Origin: Hymenopellis radicata
Lineage: Eukaryota; Basidiomycota; Agaricomycetes; Agaricales; Physalacriaceae
Length of the DNA: 64,000 nt
Assembly (NCBI GenBank): GCA_015501595.1
Contig: JADNRX010000256.1
Coordinates: forward strand, 1-64,000
Reading direction: 5' to 3'
Part shown: positions 43,926-54,735 of the stretch, piece after piece
How the letters are laid out: the number at the start of each line of letters is the position of its first letter
How positions within the stretch are numbered: position 1 is the first letter of the stretch
Program-made: the position numbers and the translations under genes
Notes under the pieces: model-generated
What the model was told of the DNA's origin: nothing
Seen by the model: the letters and a program-made list of their open reading frames with translations, nothing else
Database searches by the model: none

Positions 43926-44720
43926 GAAAAAAAAGTATCGATGAGCGATAGGTGGAGGGGAGGCGGGTCTTCAAGTCCTTTCCAAACCTTTCTTGCAGAT
44001 TGTATATGAATTTGCTCATGGATTCACTCAAGCACGCCACAACAATAACGCGCCTCGAACAATAACGCGCCTCGAACAATAACGCGCCTCGAACAATAAC
44101 GCGCCTTGAACAATAACGCGCCTCGAACAATAACGCGCCTCGAACAATAACGCGCCTTGACAATAACGCACTTGGACAATAACGCGCCTGGACAATAACG
44201 CCTTGACAATAACGCCTTGACAATAACGCACTTCGACAATAACGCGCCTCGACAATAACGCGCCTCGACAATAACACGCCTGGACAATAGAAAATAGTCC
44301 CAGACTCACAAATAGCGGGATAAATGTTTTGCGCCTAGGCCTCGATAATAAGTCGGTGTTCTGGCTGTCTGGATAGGGCAGTACAGGCTCCAACACAACC
44401 TGCGTACCGTACAGCGCTCGTCAAATAGACCAGGTGGCCGATCAGGGGGTGCGGAGAGTAGAGCTATTACAACCGCCAGATGCTCAGCTCGGTATTCTTT
44501 TGAGGTCCTGATACTACTAGCGCCGCCACGTTGCGTGACGCTCCAGGAACCCCAGTATACTCCAGCACCGGCCTTGCGCATTGCATGCATGGGATTGCGA
44601 GGCAGCTTCCATCTGTCCATACATGACGGCGCTTTAATTTCCATCCGTCGTCAGGGCCGTAGAGATCGAGGACAGCGTCTTCGGCTGCCACTGATACATT
44701 GTCGACGAACTGACGCGTGT
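43926..44720. other. upstream of the coiled-coil gene, with minisatellite
   Basis: Holds the caataacgcgcctcg array and then no recognised gene up to the DUF4336-like fragment. Confidence 0.4.
44040..44290. repeat. minisatellite, caataacgcgcctcgaa units
   Basis: About 15 units of 16-17 bp (shrinking to 14 bp in the middle) with variants cttgaa, ctcgac, cttgac and ctggac. The minus-strand frames through it (YCSRRVIVRGALLF and so on) are artefacts of the array. It lies about 120 bp upstream of the coiled-coil gene start. Confidence 0.9.
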
Positions 44721-45022
44721 ACTCTCATAGCCCAGTACAAGACTGCCTATCCGAACGCCAAAGTCATTGCCCCGGCCGAGGCGATGGAGCGAGACGGTAA
44801 CAAGGACCTCAAGTTCGACGGCATTTGGGGAAAAGATCCTCCCGATACGAAGTATGGGTTTGAAGACGATGTAAGTGGTCATATACATCTCTTCTCGGCT
44901 AATTAGCAATATCATAGATCCAACATTGTTACTTCTCTGGTTTTGTCAACAAGACGTCGCCTTCTTTCATCCCGCCTCTAAGACGCTAATCGAAGCCGAC
45001 CTACTGATAAACCCCCCCCCCA
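44721..45022 (+). pseudogene. DUF4336-type (metallo-hydrolase-like) fragment
   Basis: Exon 44721-44870 reads AQYKTAYPNAKVIAPAEAME then DLKFDGIWGKDPPDTKYGFE. A 47-nt intron (44871-44917) follows, then IQHCYFSGFVNK and, after a one-base shift, DVAFFHPASKTLIEADLLIN. The order fits the DUF4336 family (metallo-beta-lactamase-like fold) found in many agaricomycete proteins. The metal-binding N-terminal half and the C-terminus are missing, so it is a fragment. Confidence 0.65.
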
Positions 45023-45303
45023 CGAGTGTCGATAACATTGTGTATCTCGATGTGTGTGAGGGACGGGAACGCCTGGAGCCTGGTGTGCAGGAAATTGGCG
45101 TTCTCCGAAAAGGCATACATGCCGTCAATCTCGAGATGCGTTAGGGCGGCGCCTTGAGCGATGCACGAGTCGATGGTGAAAAGCGAGTCCGTACATAGGC
45201 GATGGAGATTCGACACGGGAATCGTCGATGGCGATTGCATCAGGTAACGCTGCAAAGACCGTCCAGTGATTTTCAACTCCTCCAGACCAACACATAGCTC
45301 CAA
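45001..45303 (-). pseudogene. LRR/F-box-like protein fragment
   Basis: The minus frame reads ELCVGLEELKITGRSLQRYL, AALTHLEIDGMYAFSENANF and LQAFPSLTHIEIHNVID, with L-x-x-L-x-I spacing as in the leucine-rich part of agaricomycete F-box-like proteins. No F-box, start or complete repeat domain is present. Confidence 0.4.
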
Positions 45304-45589
45304 ACGCCGCCCTGAGCCCGTGCCGCCAGGAGACTCGTCAAGCTGGATGATGCGGACAACGTGCTTAGGGATGCGCTAGGCGACGTTGGCCAGGGACGAC
45401 AGTAGAAATGCGAGTATCTAATGGCCTGTCAAGGCGGGGTAGACGACGATGACAGTGCGAGGCAATCATCCTATCCCCTCCGGAAACCTATCTCGCAGTG
45501 ACACCCAGAACGGCACCAGCAGCTGCATCTGCTCGTGGATGCACGTCTCCACTATAGACCAGGTCCTCCGTGGCGACGTAGGGGAGGGC

Positions 45590-46125
45590 GGAGCAGAACT
45601 CAAAGCGGCGAACCAATTCGCGGCGAACCTCCGGCGAATTTCCGGCGAACGTGGGTTAGGGGGGTGTGCCGAAGGTCAAGGCAGACCTTCCGACTTAGGC
45701 AAGGACTCGAGAAGACCAGGAACAAGTATTGCCAGGTAGATGGCGTTGATTCGATGGGTATCGTCAAAAATAAGAGTGTACAGGCGAGATGATATAAGTA
45801 GAAAAAGGCGTCGAGTGTGTGATGCGGGTGGTGTAGGGGCGTAGTCCCTATAACGAGAGGAGTCCGAGAAGCCCGAGGAGGTTATGCCCCAATCGGTCTA
45901 GTGACAACATATTACGGAGTCCTGCTCATCGTCGGGGGCTCCGGGGAAGGTTGGGCGATACACGGTGACAATGAATCCGTGTCGATGACGGTGGTGAGGA
46001 GGAAGAAGCATCGTGTTTATGACGCTGTTTGGCTGGCCTGGTAAATGGTCGCTGACTCCTGAGGGTTCGCCAGAGAGTTCGCCGGGCGGCAGGGTTCGCC
46101 GCAATCAGTTCTGCCTCAATCTGGG
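45590..46125. mobile_element. possible inverted-repeat element with ggcgaa iterons
   Basis: At the left, gcagaactcaaagcggcgaacc (about 45592-45613) is followed by several ggcgaa motifs; at the right, the reverse complement of 46088-46116 reads gcagaactgattgcggcgaa after ggcgaa motifs. The ends thus form imperfect inverted repeats with matching internal iterons. Target duplications were not found. It ends about 115 bp before the CLR2 start codon and may overlap its promoter. Confidence 0.45.
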
Positions 46126-46238
46126 TTGTTCCGACTGATAATGGATGAGCGAATATAGTAAGTAGGACTGGGGACAACGGCGAAATTAATCGTGTTTGGC
46201 CCCGATGACGCTGTCAAACAGCCTTCTCCTCGACCACC

Positions 46239-48397
46239 ATGGGCCGTTACATTGGAAATAACCATGTCCTCCCGACAGACCCCATCTTTCGAGAAATAGA
46301 CAACTCGGATGGGAACTCGTCGACATGGCCAACAAATACGACAGAACAAATATTCAATGTCGACGGCGAACCCCAAGTTAATTGGATGCAGCGTCTTGAT
46401 CTCGACAGCCCAGGCGCAATCAAATGGCGATGCGTACTTGGAAAGGGTTTAGCAGCCAAGTATGGCTGGCCGGGAGCTCGTAAGTATGCATCTGCATCAA
46501 ATAACCCGTACCTAACCGTGACTAGATGATAAATACGTGCTCGAGGACTGGCCAGAGGGATACGCCTTGTTTGATCACCATAAAGGCAAACCAGAGAGCC
46601 CTCGTCATGACTTGTATCTTTATGGTAAACCCTTGCCATCCATCCAGTCGCGTGTGTACTCACTATCTTGCAGGCCACAGCAAAAAGTTCCGCTCGCCTG
46701 TCGAATTCCTTCCCCACGCCATCTGGCTCACTACGCCTCCTATGCAACGCGGCGATTGTGAATGTAAATACTGCCGGGGTATCCCCCAGCGAGAGATCAC
46801 GCCCCCCGCTGCCCAGCCAACCGTGAGACAGGACATAGGTGTTCACGCGTCCGTGCAGAAAGCCCCAGTTCTAAAATCTCCCATGGTTGTTGAGCGCTCG
46901 AATGATCTCAGCGCTATGTATCCGCTATCTAGCTCAAACATGAGACGATGGCACAGAGAGCAGGAGCTGGTTTGGGCGAGTCTACTCAAGCCCATACAGG
47001 GTACCGAAAGCAATCAGTGCATACCATTATGGCCAGGAGTTATCAGAGAGCTCAAGGTCGCAAAGAAGACCGTCAATGTCCTGTCCTCTCCGCCTCCTAG
47101 CTACGCGCAGAGCACCTCTTCCTCCAATGGCCAAAATGGAACTGCTGAATCTGAATCTGCCATTCTCAACAGATGCGAACCCCCATGGTCCGTCGAGGAA
47201 AGGCAAGTATACCACATCCAACTTCTCGGCACCACCTCCACGGTCACCCTGTCTGAAGACCACGTTTTGCCTTACCAGGCATATCTACACCCACAAAGTC
47301 TGCTGCATGCACTCGGCGATGTTTCTCCTGCAGAAATCGTGATCGATGACCTGACGTCCAATTTCAACCCACTATCTGATGGTGCAACATGGGAAGCTGC
47401 TCTATCTTCATACGCTCTCGCCATACAGATCGCAGGTTCCCTTTCAGAGTTCTGGACCTTGACAGATGACTGGGAGATCAAATTAGCGGCTCCCACCGTT
47501 GCCACTGCTCCCGCTCTTCGACCCATGACAAACTCCCTCGCCGACGCGGTGAATGCAGCTAGCAGTCATAATGCACTAGCGAATGAATCAATCTCAAGTG
47601 GACCATTGCAGCAACGTCTTGATGACAGGCCTGCTACTGCTAGGCGGATACTAGGCGAATACGTAACGAATGTCATGCACTTTCAGGGCATATGGTGGGG
47701 CGCGGAACGAATATGGGCGGACGAGTTCATTAGGCTGAAGGCTCCTCGGCGATGTCTAGCGCCGGAGAGAAGTGACCAGATTCTCGCGCCTGCTTTACCC
47801 GGTGCGCGAGAAATGGCGAACTGCATAGCACGAGGATTTAATCCTTCCGATTTTGGGGCTAGTGCTCGTGGGCTTTTCTTACTGGTGAAAAGGATTTTCG
47901 TGACAGAGGTCGAAAGTCGCGGGCGAATGAAGAAGGAGTGCCGTCTAGCGGGACTGCTGTATGAATTGGCTGATGATGATTGGATTGTACCAGAAACTGA
48001 TTTAGCAGAGGCCGATACGCGAGGGAAGTTTCATGACGCGCTATCGCATCCGACTCCAGTGAACCCGCTACCGTCACCTCCAGCAGGGTATAAATTCAGA
48101 GCAATTATATCACCAGAACAGGAATTTGTCACGTCGCTCTCGATGATTAGCGGGAGGTACTATCCGCGAGTCTTACAACATCCGCTGCTGAAGAAGCAGG
48201 TAGATGAGATATTGTCGGGCAACATGGAGACTAGCCCTGAAGCCAATATACTCTGGTCGTTGGAAGGTCTATCTTCGGGAATGTACAACTCTATCGAACC
48301 ACGGAAATACCTTCCTAGCCGCGGGGAGGTTCTGAAGCAGGCGGATAAGGAGGCGCGAGGTCTGCTTCATGACGCGGCTGAGGGGCCATATGCATAG
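46239..48397 (+). CDS. CLR2: Clr2-type transcriptional silencing protein (SHREC subunit homologue)
   Basis: Join 46239-46479, 46526-46624, 46674-48397; 687 residues. Introns of 46 and 49 nt (GTAAGT...CTAG; GTAAAC...GCAG) keep frame. Clr2 is a subunit of the Snf2/HDAC repressor complex that silences heterochromatin in fission yeast (537 residues there). The first exons give MQRLDLDSPGAIKWR and KYVLEDWPEGYALFDHHKG; exon 3 starts GHSKKFRSPVEFLPHAIWLT followed by C-E-CKYC, the Clr2 N-terminal silencing region. The C-terminal half has HFQGIWWGAERIWADEFIRL and ARGLFLLVKRIFV, the second conserved Clr2 block. ATG 46239 is chosen because it opens the only frame that joins in phase. No damage seen. Family call is from memory but both halves agree. 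Confidence 0.88.
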
Positions 48398-48482
48398 TAG
48401 ACGATGCCATCGATGCCGATGGTTAGTTACATCCTATCACTATATGTATATTTTGTTAGAATTCTTCATCTTTCCGCCATCA

Positions 48483-49245
48483 TCAGACGACAAATTTAAA
48501 GGTCCGCCTAGTCTCTAGGTTCGGAGCAAGCCCTTGCTCCGGGGGATACAGTGACGAATGAGTAAGCACTGAATGTACATCGGGAGCGTCAGATAGTACA
48601 TCCACTGTCGAGCGGCCGAGAAGGTGCTGCGAATGAGCCCCGACGTATTGATGGGGCGGCGAGGGCATTGCCGTTGACGGGGGCATGAGACCTGAAGAAG
48701 AAGTAGATCTAAATAATCTGAACTTACTTGAAGTTACATGAGCCTCCCGAAATAGCCAAGAATCCGGGAATACCAGACTAATACCAGCTGCATGAGATAC
48801 CGGTTCTTTTGATTGATCTTCGAAAATCGCAGGACTGGATACAAACAAAGCTCATAAGGAAAGTTCGACGACGACACTCGCGTCCCTCGATCCAATTTGG
48901 CGCTTGCTCTAATCTGCTACGCGGGAGGCTGAGCCGCGACGTCTTGAACATGAGATGGAAAGTAGAGGCTGATCTTGTGTGTGTTGCGTCAGGACGAAGT
49001 CTCTCGCACTTTGATCCAAAACTGTCCGAAAAGCTACCATCACGAAAACAACCTAGATTCCTCAATTGGGACCTAGATGTATATGCCGGTCTCCATTTGC
49101 TGTGTTCCCTGACTGTCAGCGACACCAATGACACGCGTACGACTCGCGATCGAGATTCGGGAGCGATTGAGCCCGCATTAAAGTCTGAGGCACTACTTAC
49201 CTCTTGCCACATTGGTCACAACCCTTGTGGTTGAATTTGGGCTGC
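48483..49245 (-). CDS. unidentified gene convergent with CLR2
   Basis: The stop at 48483 lies only 85 bp from the CLR2 stop. The last two exons join in phase: ISLVFPDSWLFREAHVTS, a 36-nt intron (GTAAGT...TTCAG, near 48733-48697), then SLMPPSTAMPSPPHQYVGAH and LSDAPDVHSVLTHSSLYPPE to the stop. The 5' part is less certain; near 49225 a frame PKFNHKGCDQCGKR precedes a GTAAGT donor, reminiscent of the first Cys pair of a fungal Zn2Cys6 cluster, but the expected remaining cysteines were not found in the next exons. It may be a small regulatory protein or a decayed transcription-factor gene. Confidence 0.4.
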
Positions 49246-51569
49246 GTTTTGATTGGTCTAACGTTGCGATTCGGTGAACACGTCGTATTTAATCCCGTGA
49301 GCCCCATACGATGTTGACATTAGGAAAAGTCAGGCATAGACACGAGGCGTCACACGTAGTGTTTAGCATGTCAAAAATGGATAACTCTCCAGGAGTTCCC
49401 GGCGATGAAAAACTCACCTTTTTGCAAGAAGGCCGTATTGACCCAAGTTTAGACTAGTACACGTACGCGTGTTAAACATGCGCTTGGCATCTTTTGAGGA
49501 AACATTCAACGCCCAGCTAAGGAGCTAGATAACAGCAACAAGTACTCGTACTACCGCGCGAAGTCGTCAGGACACTAGCAAATTTTCAGGTTGCCAAACA
49601 CAGGAATGTGACAACTCACATCAACTTCCGATGTTTGCCTCAAGGATAGCCAATCCGAATGCATCTTCACATGAGATCCACACAGGATGCGCCGGCGAGT
49701 TCAATGAAATCAGTATCAGGAAGATCAAAAGCCTTTTCTTCCTCCGAAACATAGCGTCCGAATTCCGGACGAAGCTCCAGAAACGTATGACACTCGAACT
49801 TGCACCCACGGATAGTCAGATGCAGGCGAAGTCAACGGGACTTTACTTCCTGTGGGTCGCAGGGAGAAGAGATTAGATCAGTCAAACTTCTCGTTGAATG
49901 TGCGCTCATTTCGCGTATAATTATCTTTTCAATGCACAACGCGAAAGATATCTGTCTGTCAGGAATCGGCCGCGCCACAGATCGCGTTCCACGATTCGTC
50001 TCCCCACGTAATCGCGATACTGAAAGTATTCGAAGCGATGAAGTTTTCCAATGAACAGGAGCCGTAACGGCTATCCTCGGAGGAGGAGGAGCAGGCACAG
50101 GTCGGCAGAGGAAGCGGCGAATCATTGAGAATGAGGCGAATTCGAGGACCCGTAAAACTGGATATTAAAACAAATAAACACAAAGTTTTCGGAGATCCAC
50201 AGCACTTACGTCGACGAACATGAAAACTTGTCCCAGACCACCTGTGCCGCAAAGGGTACTTGCGTCGAGCCTGTCCTGAAAGCTCGTTTAGCTCCGTTGC
50301 AGACAGTGGCGGGTCATCCCTAGAAAATGTTCAAATCTGACAATCTAAAAGGAGAGAAACACCAACTTTGCGAGCCCCAAGGCAGCCAAAGCCATATCTA
50401 TAGTGGTATCGTGACTGAATTCTAAACGGCCTGAGAGTCGCCGGTGTCATTAGAGAAGCTGAACAAACTGTAAGAGCGAAATAAGGCGACGAGCAGGAGA
50501 AAAACGAACCGCTCAAAAAGCTTGTTCACAAAAAGTGTTACAAGCAGCGGGGAGTTGGAAGTAACTCTTGCCGCCTCGTCAGCGAGTAGCTGGATAACTC
50601 GCCGATTCCAATGCGAGGCTTTCATGGAAGGCGCCGAAACCTCGCAATGTCCAAGGAAAGGCTTCCCAGGCACGGACCATGGCCGTCTGGATCCTCTTTG
50701 AGCTGGTGTACGCTCTGACAGGACGCGCGCTCGATGAGATGAGGCACTGCCGTCAGACTAAGGGCTCTGAAGGCTTTATAGAGAAGAGCTCTACTCAGCT
50801 GCTGTGTTGCGCAATCACACAGTCACCGATATTTTGACCGATCCTCCTGCACGTCTCCAAGCCGCGACTAACGGCAAAGCATCCATCTTCGCCCTTGGCG
50901 CCAACGAGGTTTACTGTGATGATGAGCTCTCTAGATGATAAATGTGAGGAGTGAACATACCCCAACTATACGCCCAGTCCATGTACACATCCCAGAACCA
51001 GATCCCTCAAGTGTAGCGTTCGGGATTCACCATGCTCCACGCTGTCGTCACCGGGAAGAAAATGAACGGGATATGACAAGCATCCTGCTGTTAAGCTGCT
51101 TTCTGTGACTTCTTCGAGTCTTATGGCTCCTCATCTCATCGCATGCCATGAGACTCGAAGGAGTCGGTGCTGGGGTATTCGTTGTGTTACTGCCGACGAG
51201 TGAGGTCGCAGTTAAATACATCCCAAATCCTTCGTCGGAATCCTGGAAGGTCGAAAGTCAGAAAAGCTCAGGTCAGCCTCGGAAGGGCTTGAGGCTCCCG
51301 AGAAAATAAAGCATGGGAGCCGATAAAAGGCGTGGCGGCTCAATGGCTGTTAGAGCAAGTTGAAGATGGTTATGTATGTCAATGGAAACGTGCTACTCCT
51401 GCATCAATCCTGCATCAAGGTTTTTCAGGGTTCACGCGTTCACGCTTTAAGTTTGTGCAACGTGCTGGAACATTGGAGACCGGCAGTCAGCGAAGACAAA
51501 CTAGGTAGTTTACCATTATTTGTACGTCCACAGTGCGACTCCAGACGACCAACACGAAAAGGAGGGGTA
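49246..51569. other. intergenic, no gene recognised
   Basis: The minus strand has interrupted, moderately protein-like frames between 49621 and 50673 (for example HWNRRVIQLLADEAARVTSN) with possible short introns, perhaps a decayed F-box/LRR-like gene, but no motif is firm. A strong hairpin lies at 51112-51160. Confidence 0.35.
51112..51160. repeat. 16-bp stem hairpin
   Basis: cttcgagtcttatggc (51112-51127) pairs with gccatgagactcgaag (51145-51160) with one mismatch around a 17-nt loop. Confidence 0.7.
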
Positions 51570-54500
51570 TGCCCCGCCGCCGCCACGTAATCCGTGGCTT
51601 GGGAGTCAATACCGACTGCGAGAGACATGGGTAGTCCCCGTCGCGGCCGTGTAATCCATGGCTTTCTCTCACGCTGAGGATTTTGACCGACTGTGGGTAA
51701 CGCTCTTCAACTATTACAGGGTCCTTGTATACTAACGTATCTTCAGAGACCTGGGTAGTCCCCTTCGCCGCCGTGTAATCCATGGCTTGTTGTCTCCCTG
51801 GGAGGGAATACCGACTGCGAGAGACATGGGTAGTCCTCGTCGCCGCCGTGTAATCCATGGCTTTCTCTCACGCTGAGGATTTCGACCGACGCTGGGTAAC
51901 GCTCTTCAACTATTACAGGGTCCTTGTATACTAACATACCCTCAGAGACACGGGTAGTCCCCGTCGCCGCCGTGTAATCCATGGCTTTCTCTCACGCTGA
52001 GGATTTCGACCGACTGCGGGTAACGCTCTTCAACTATTACAGGGTCCTTGTATACTAACATATCTTCAGAGACACGGGTAGTCCCCTTCGCCGCCGTGTA
52101 ATCCATGGCTTGTTGTCTCCCTGGGAGGGAATACCGACTGCGAGAGACATGGGTAGTCCCCGTCGCCGCCATGTAATCCATGGCTTGCTGCCTCGATGAG
52201 GATTTCGACCGACTCTGGGTAACGCTCTTCAACTATTACAGGCTCCTTGACTATTACTAACGTATCTTCAGAGACATGGGTAGTCCCCGTCGCCGCCGTG
52301 TAATCCATGGCTTTCTCTCACGCTGAGGATTTCGACCGACTGTGGGTAACGCTCTTCAACTATTACAGGGTCCTTGTATACTAACATATCTTCAGAGACA
52401 CGGGTAGTCCCCTTCGCCGCCGTGTAATCCATGGCTTGCTGTCTCGATGAGGATTACGACCGACTCTGGGTAAAGCTCTTCAACTATTACAGGTTCCTTG
52501 TATACTAACGTATCTTCAGAGACACGGGCAATCCCCGCTGCCGCCGTATGATATATGGCTTGCTGTCTCGAGGAAGAGTACGACCGACACTGTGTAAGTT
52601 CTCGAACTGTTACAGGTTCCTTGTGTGCTCAAGTATCCTCAGAGACACGGGTGATCCCCGCTGCCGCCGTATGATCTATGGCTTGCTGTCTCGAGGAGGG
52701 AGTACGACCGACACTGTGTAAGTTCTCGAACTGTTACAGGTTCCTTGTGTGCTCAAGTATCTTCAGAGACACGGGCAATCCCCGCTGCCGCTGTATGATC
52801 TATGGCTTGCTGTCTTCATGGGATGGAAAAGCGACTTCGAGAGACACGGGTAATCCCCGCTGCCGCCGTATGATATATGGCTTGCTGTCTCGAGGAAGAG
52901 TACGACCGACACTGTGTAAGTTCTCGAACTGTTACAGGTTCCTTGTGTGCTCAAGTATCCTCAGAGACACGGGTGATCCCCGCTGCCGCCGTATGATCTA
53001 TGGCTTGCTGTCTCGAGGAAGAGTACGACCGACACTGTGTAAGTTCTCGAACTGTTACAGGTTCCTTGTGTGCTCAAGTATCCTCAGAGACACGGGTGAT
53101 CCCCGCTGCCGCCGTATGATCTATGGCTTGCTGTCTCGAGGAGGGAGTACGACCGACACTGTGTAAGTTCTCGAACTGTTACAGGTTCCTTGTGTGCTCA
53201 AGTATCCTCAGAGACACGGGTGATCCCCGCTGCCGCCGTATGATATATGGCTTGCTGTCTCGAGGAAGAGTACGACCGACACTGTGTAAGTTCTCGAACT
53301 GTTACAGGTTCCTTGTGTGCTCAAGTATCCTCAGAGACACGGGTGATCCCCGCTGCCGCCGTATGATCTATGGCTTGCTGTCTTCATGGGATGGAAAAGC
53401 GACTTCGAGAGACACGGGTAATCCCCGCTGCCGCCGTATGATATATGGCTTGCTGTCTCGAGGAAGAGTACGACCGACACTGTGTAAGTTCTCGAACTGT
53501 TACAGGTTCCTTGTGTGCTCAAGTATCCTCAGAGACACGGGTGATCCCCGCTGCCGCCGTATGATCTATGGCTTGCTGTCTCGAGGAGGGAGTACGACCG
53601 ACACTGTGTAAGTTCTCGAACTGTTACAGGTTCCTTGTGTGCTCAAGTATCCTCAGAGACACGGGCAATCCCCGCTGCCGCTGTATGATCTATGGCTTGC
53701 TGTCTTCATGGGATGGAAAAGCGACTTCGAGAGACACGGGTAATCCCCGCTGCCGCCGTATGATATATGGCTTGCTGTCTCGAGGAAGAGTACGACCGAC
53801 ACTGTGTAAGTTCTCGAACTGTTACAGGTTCCTTGTGTGCTCAAGTATCCTCAGAGACACGGGTGATCCCCGCTGCCGCCGTATGATATATGGCTTGCTG
53901 TCTCGAGGAAGAGTACGACCGACACTGTGTAAGTTCTCGAACTGTTACAGGTTCCTTGTGTGCTCAAGTATCCTCAGAGACACGGGTGATCCCCGCTGCC
54001 GCCGTATGATCTATGGCTTGCTGTCTTCATGGGATGGAAAAGCGACTTCGAGAGACACGGGTAATCCCCGCTGCCGCCGTATGATCTATGGCTTGCTGTT
54101 TCGAGGAAGAGTACGACCGACACTGTGTAAGTTCTCGAACTGTTACAGGTTCCTTGTGTGCTCAAGTATCTTCAGAGACACGGGCAATCCCCGCTGCCGC
54201 TGTATGATCTATGGCTTGCTGTCTTCATGGGATGGAAAAGCGACTTCGAGAGACACGGGTAATCCCCGCTGCCGCCGTATGATATATGGCTTGCTGTCTC
54301 GAGGAAGAGTACGACCGACACTGTGTAAGTTCTCGAACTGTTACAGGTTCCTTGTGTGCTCAAGTATCCTCAGAGACACGGGTGATCCCCGCTGCCGCCG
54401 TATGATCTATGGCTTGCTGTCTCGAGGAGGGAGTACGACCGACACTGTGTAAGTTCTCGAACTGTTACAGGTTCCTTGTGTGCTCAAGTATCCTCAGAGA

Positions 54501-54735
54501 CACGGGTGATCCCCGCTGCCGCCGTATGATCTATGGCTTGCTGTCTCGAGGAGGGAGTACGACCGACACTGTGTAAGTTCTCGAACTGTTACAGGTTCCT
54601 TGTGTGCTCAAGTATCTGCACAGACACGGGTAATCCCCACTGCCGCTGTATAATCTATGGCTTGCTGTCTTGATGAGGAATTCGACTTATACCTTGTAAG
54701 CTTCTTCACTATTACAACTGCCTTTTGTCCTGAAA
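51570..54735. repeat. satellite array with long (about 123 bp) and short (about 75 bp) units
   Basis: Every unit carries gagacacgggtagtcccc or gagacacgggtgatcccc, then cgccgccgtgtaatccatgg or tgccgccgtatgatctatgg. Two subfamilies lie side by side: 51570 to about 52520 (ccatggctttctctcacgctg) and about 52520-54735 (tatggcttgctgtctcgagg). Long units of 122-124 bp alternate with short units of 75-78 bp. In the second subfamily a higher-order unit of 445 bp (three long plus one short) repeats from 52678 to 53123 to 53568. Frames up to 294 codons run through because 123 is divisible by three; they are not evidence of a gene. Confidence 0.93.

Noticed and set aside
43912..44396. Cys/Arg-rich frames over the 17-bp minisatellite
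   Set aside because: All three frames are open by chance through a GC-rich tandem array; composition is repetitive and unlike a protein.
48809..49234. Plus-strand 141-codon frame
   Set aside because: It overlaps a minus-strand gene model with in-phase terminal exons and a canonical intron; the plus frame shows no domain and is probably a shadow.
53568..54452. 294-codon open frame in the satellite as a repeat protein gene
   Set aside because: It exists because the unit length is divisible by three and the unit lacks a stop in that frame; there is no start context, no intron logic and no similarity to a known repeat protein.
51570..54735. CRISPR-like array
   Set aside because: The units are contiguous, about 123 and 75 bp, with no unique spacers, and the context is a fungal genome. 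It is a satellite.
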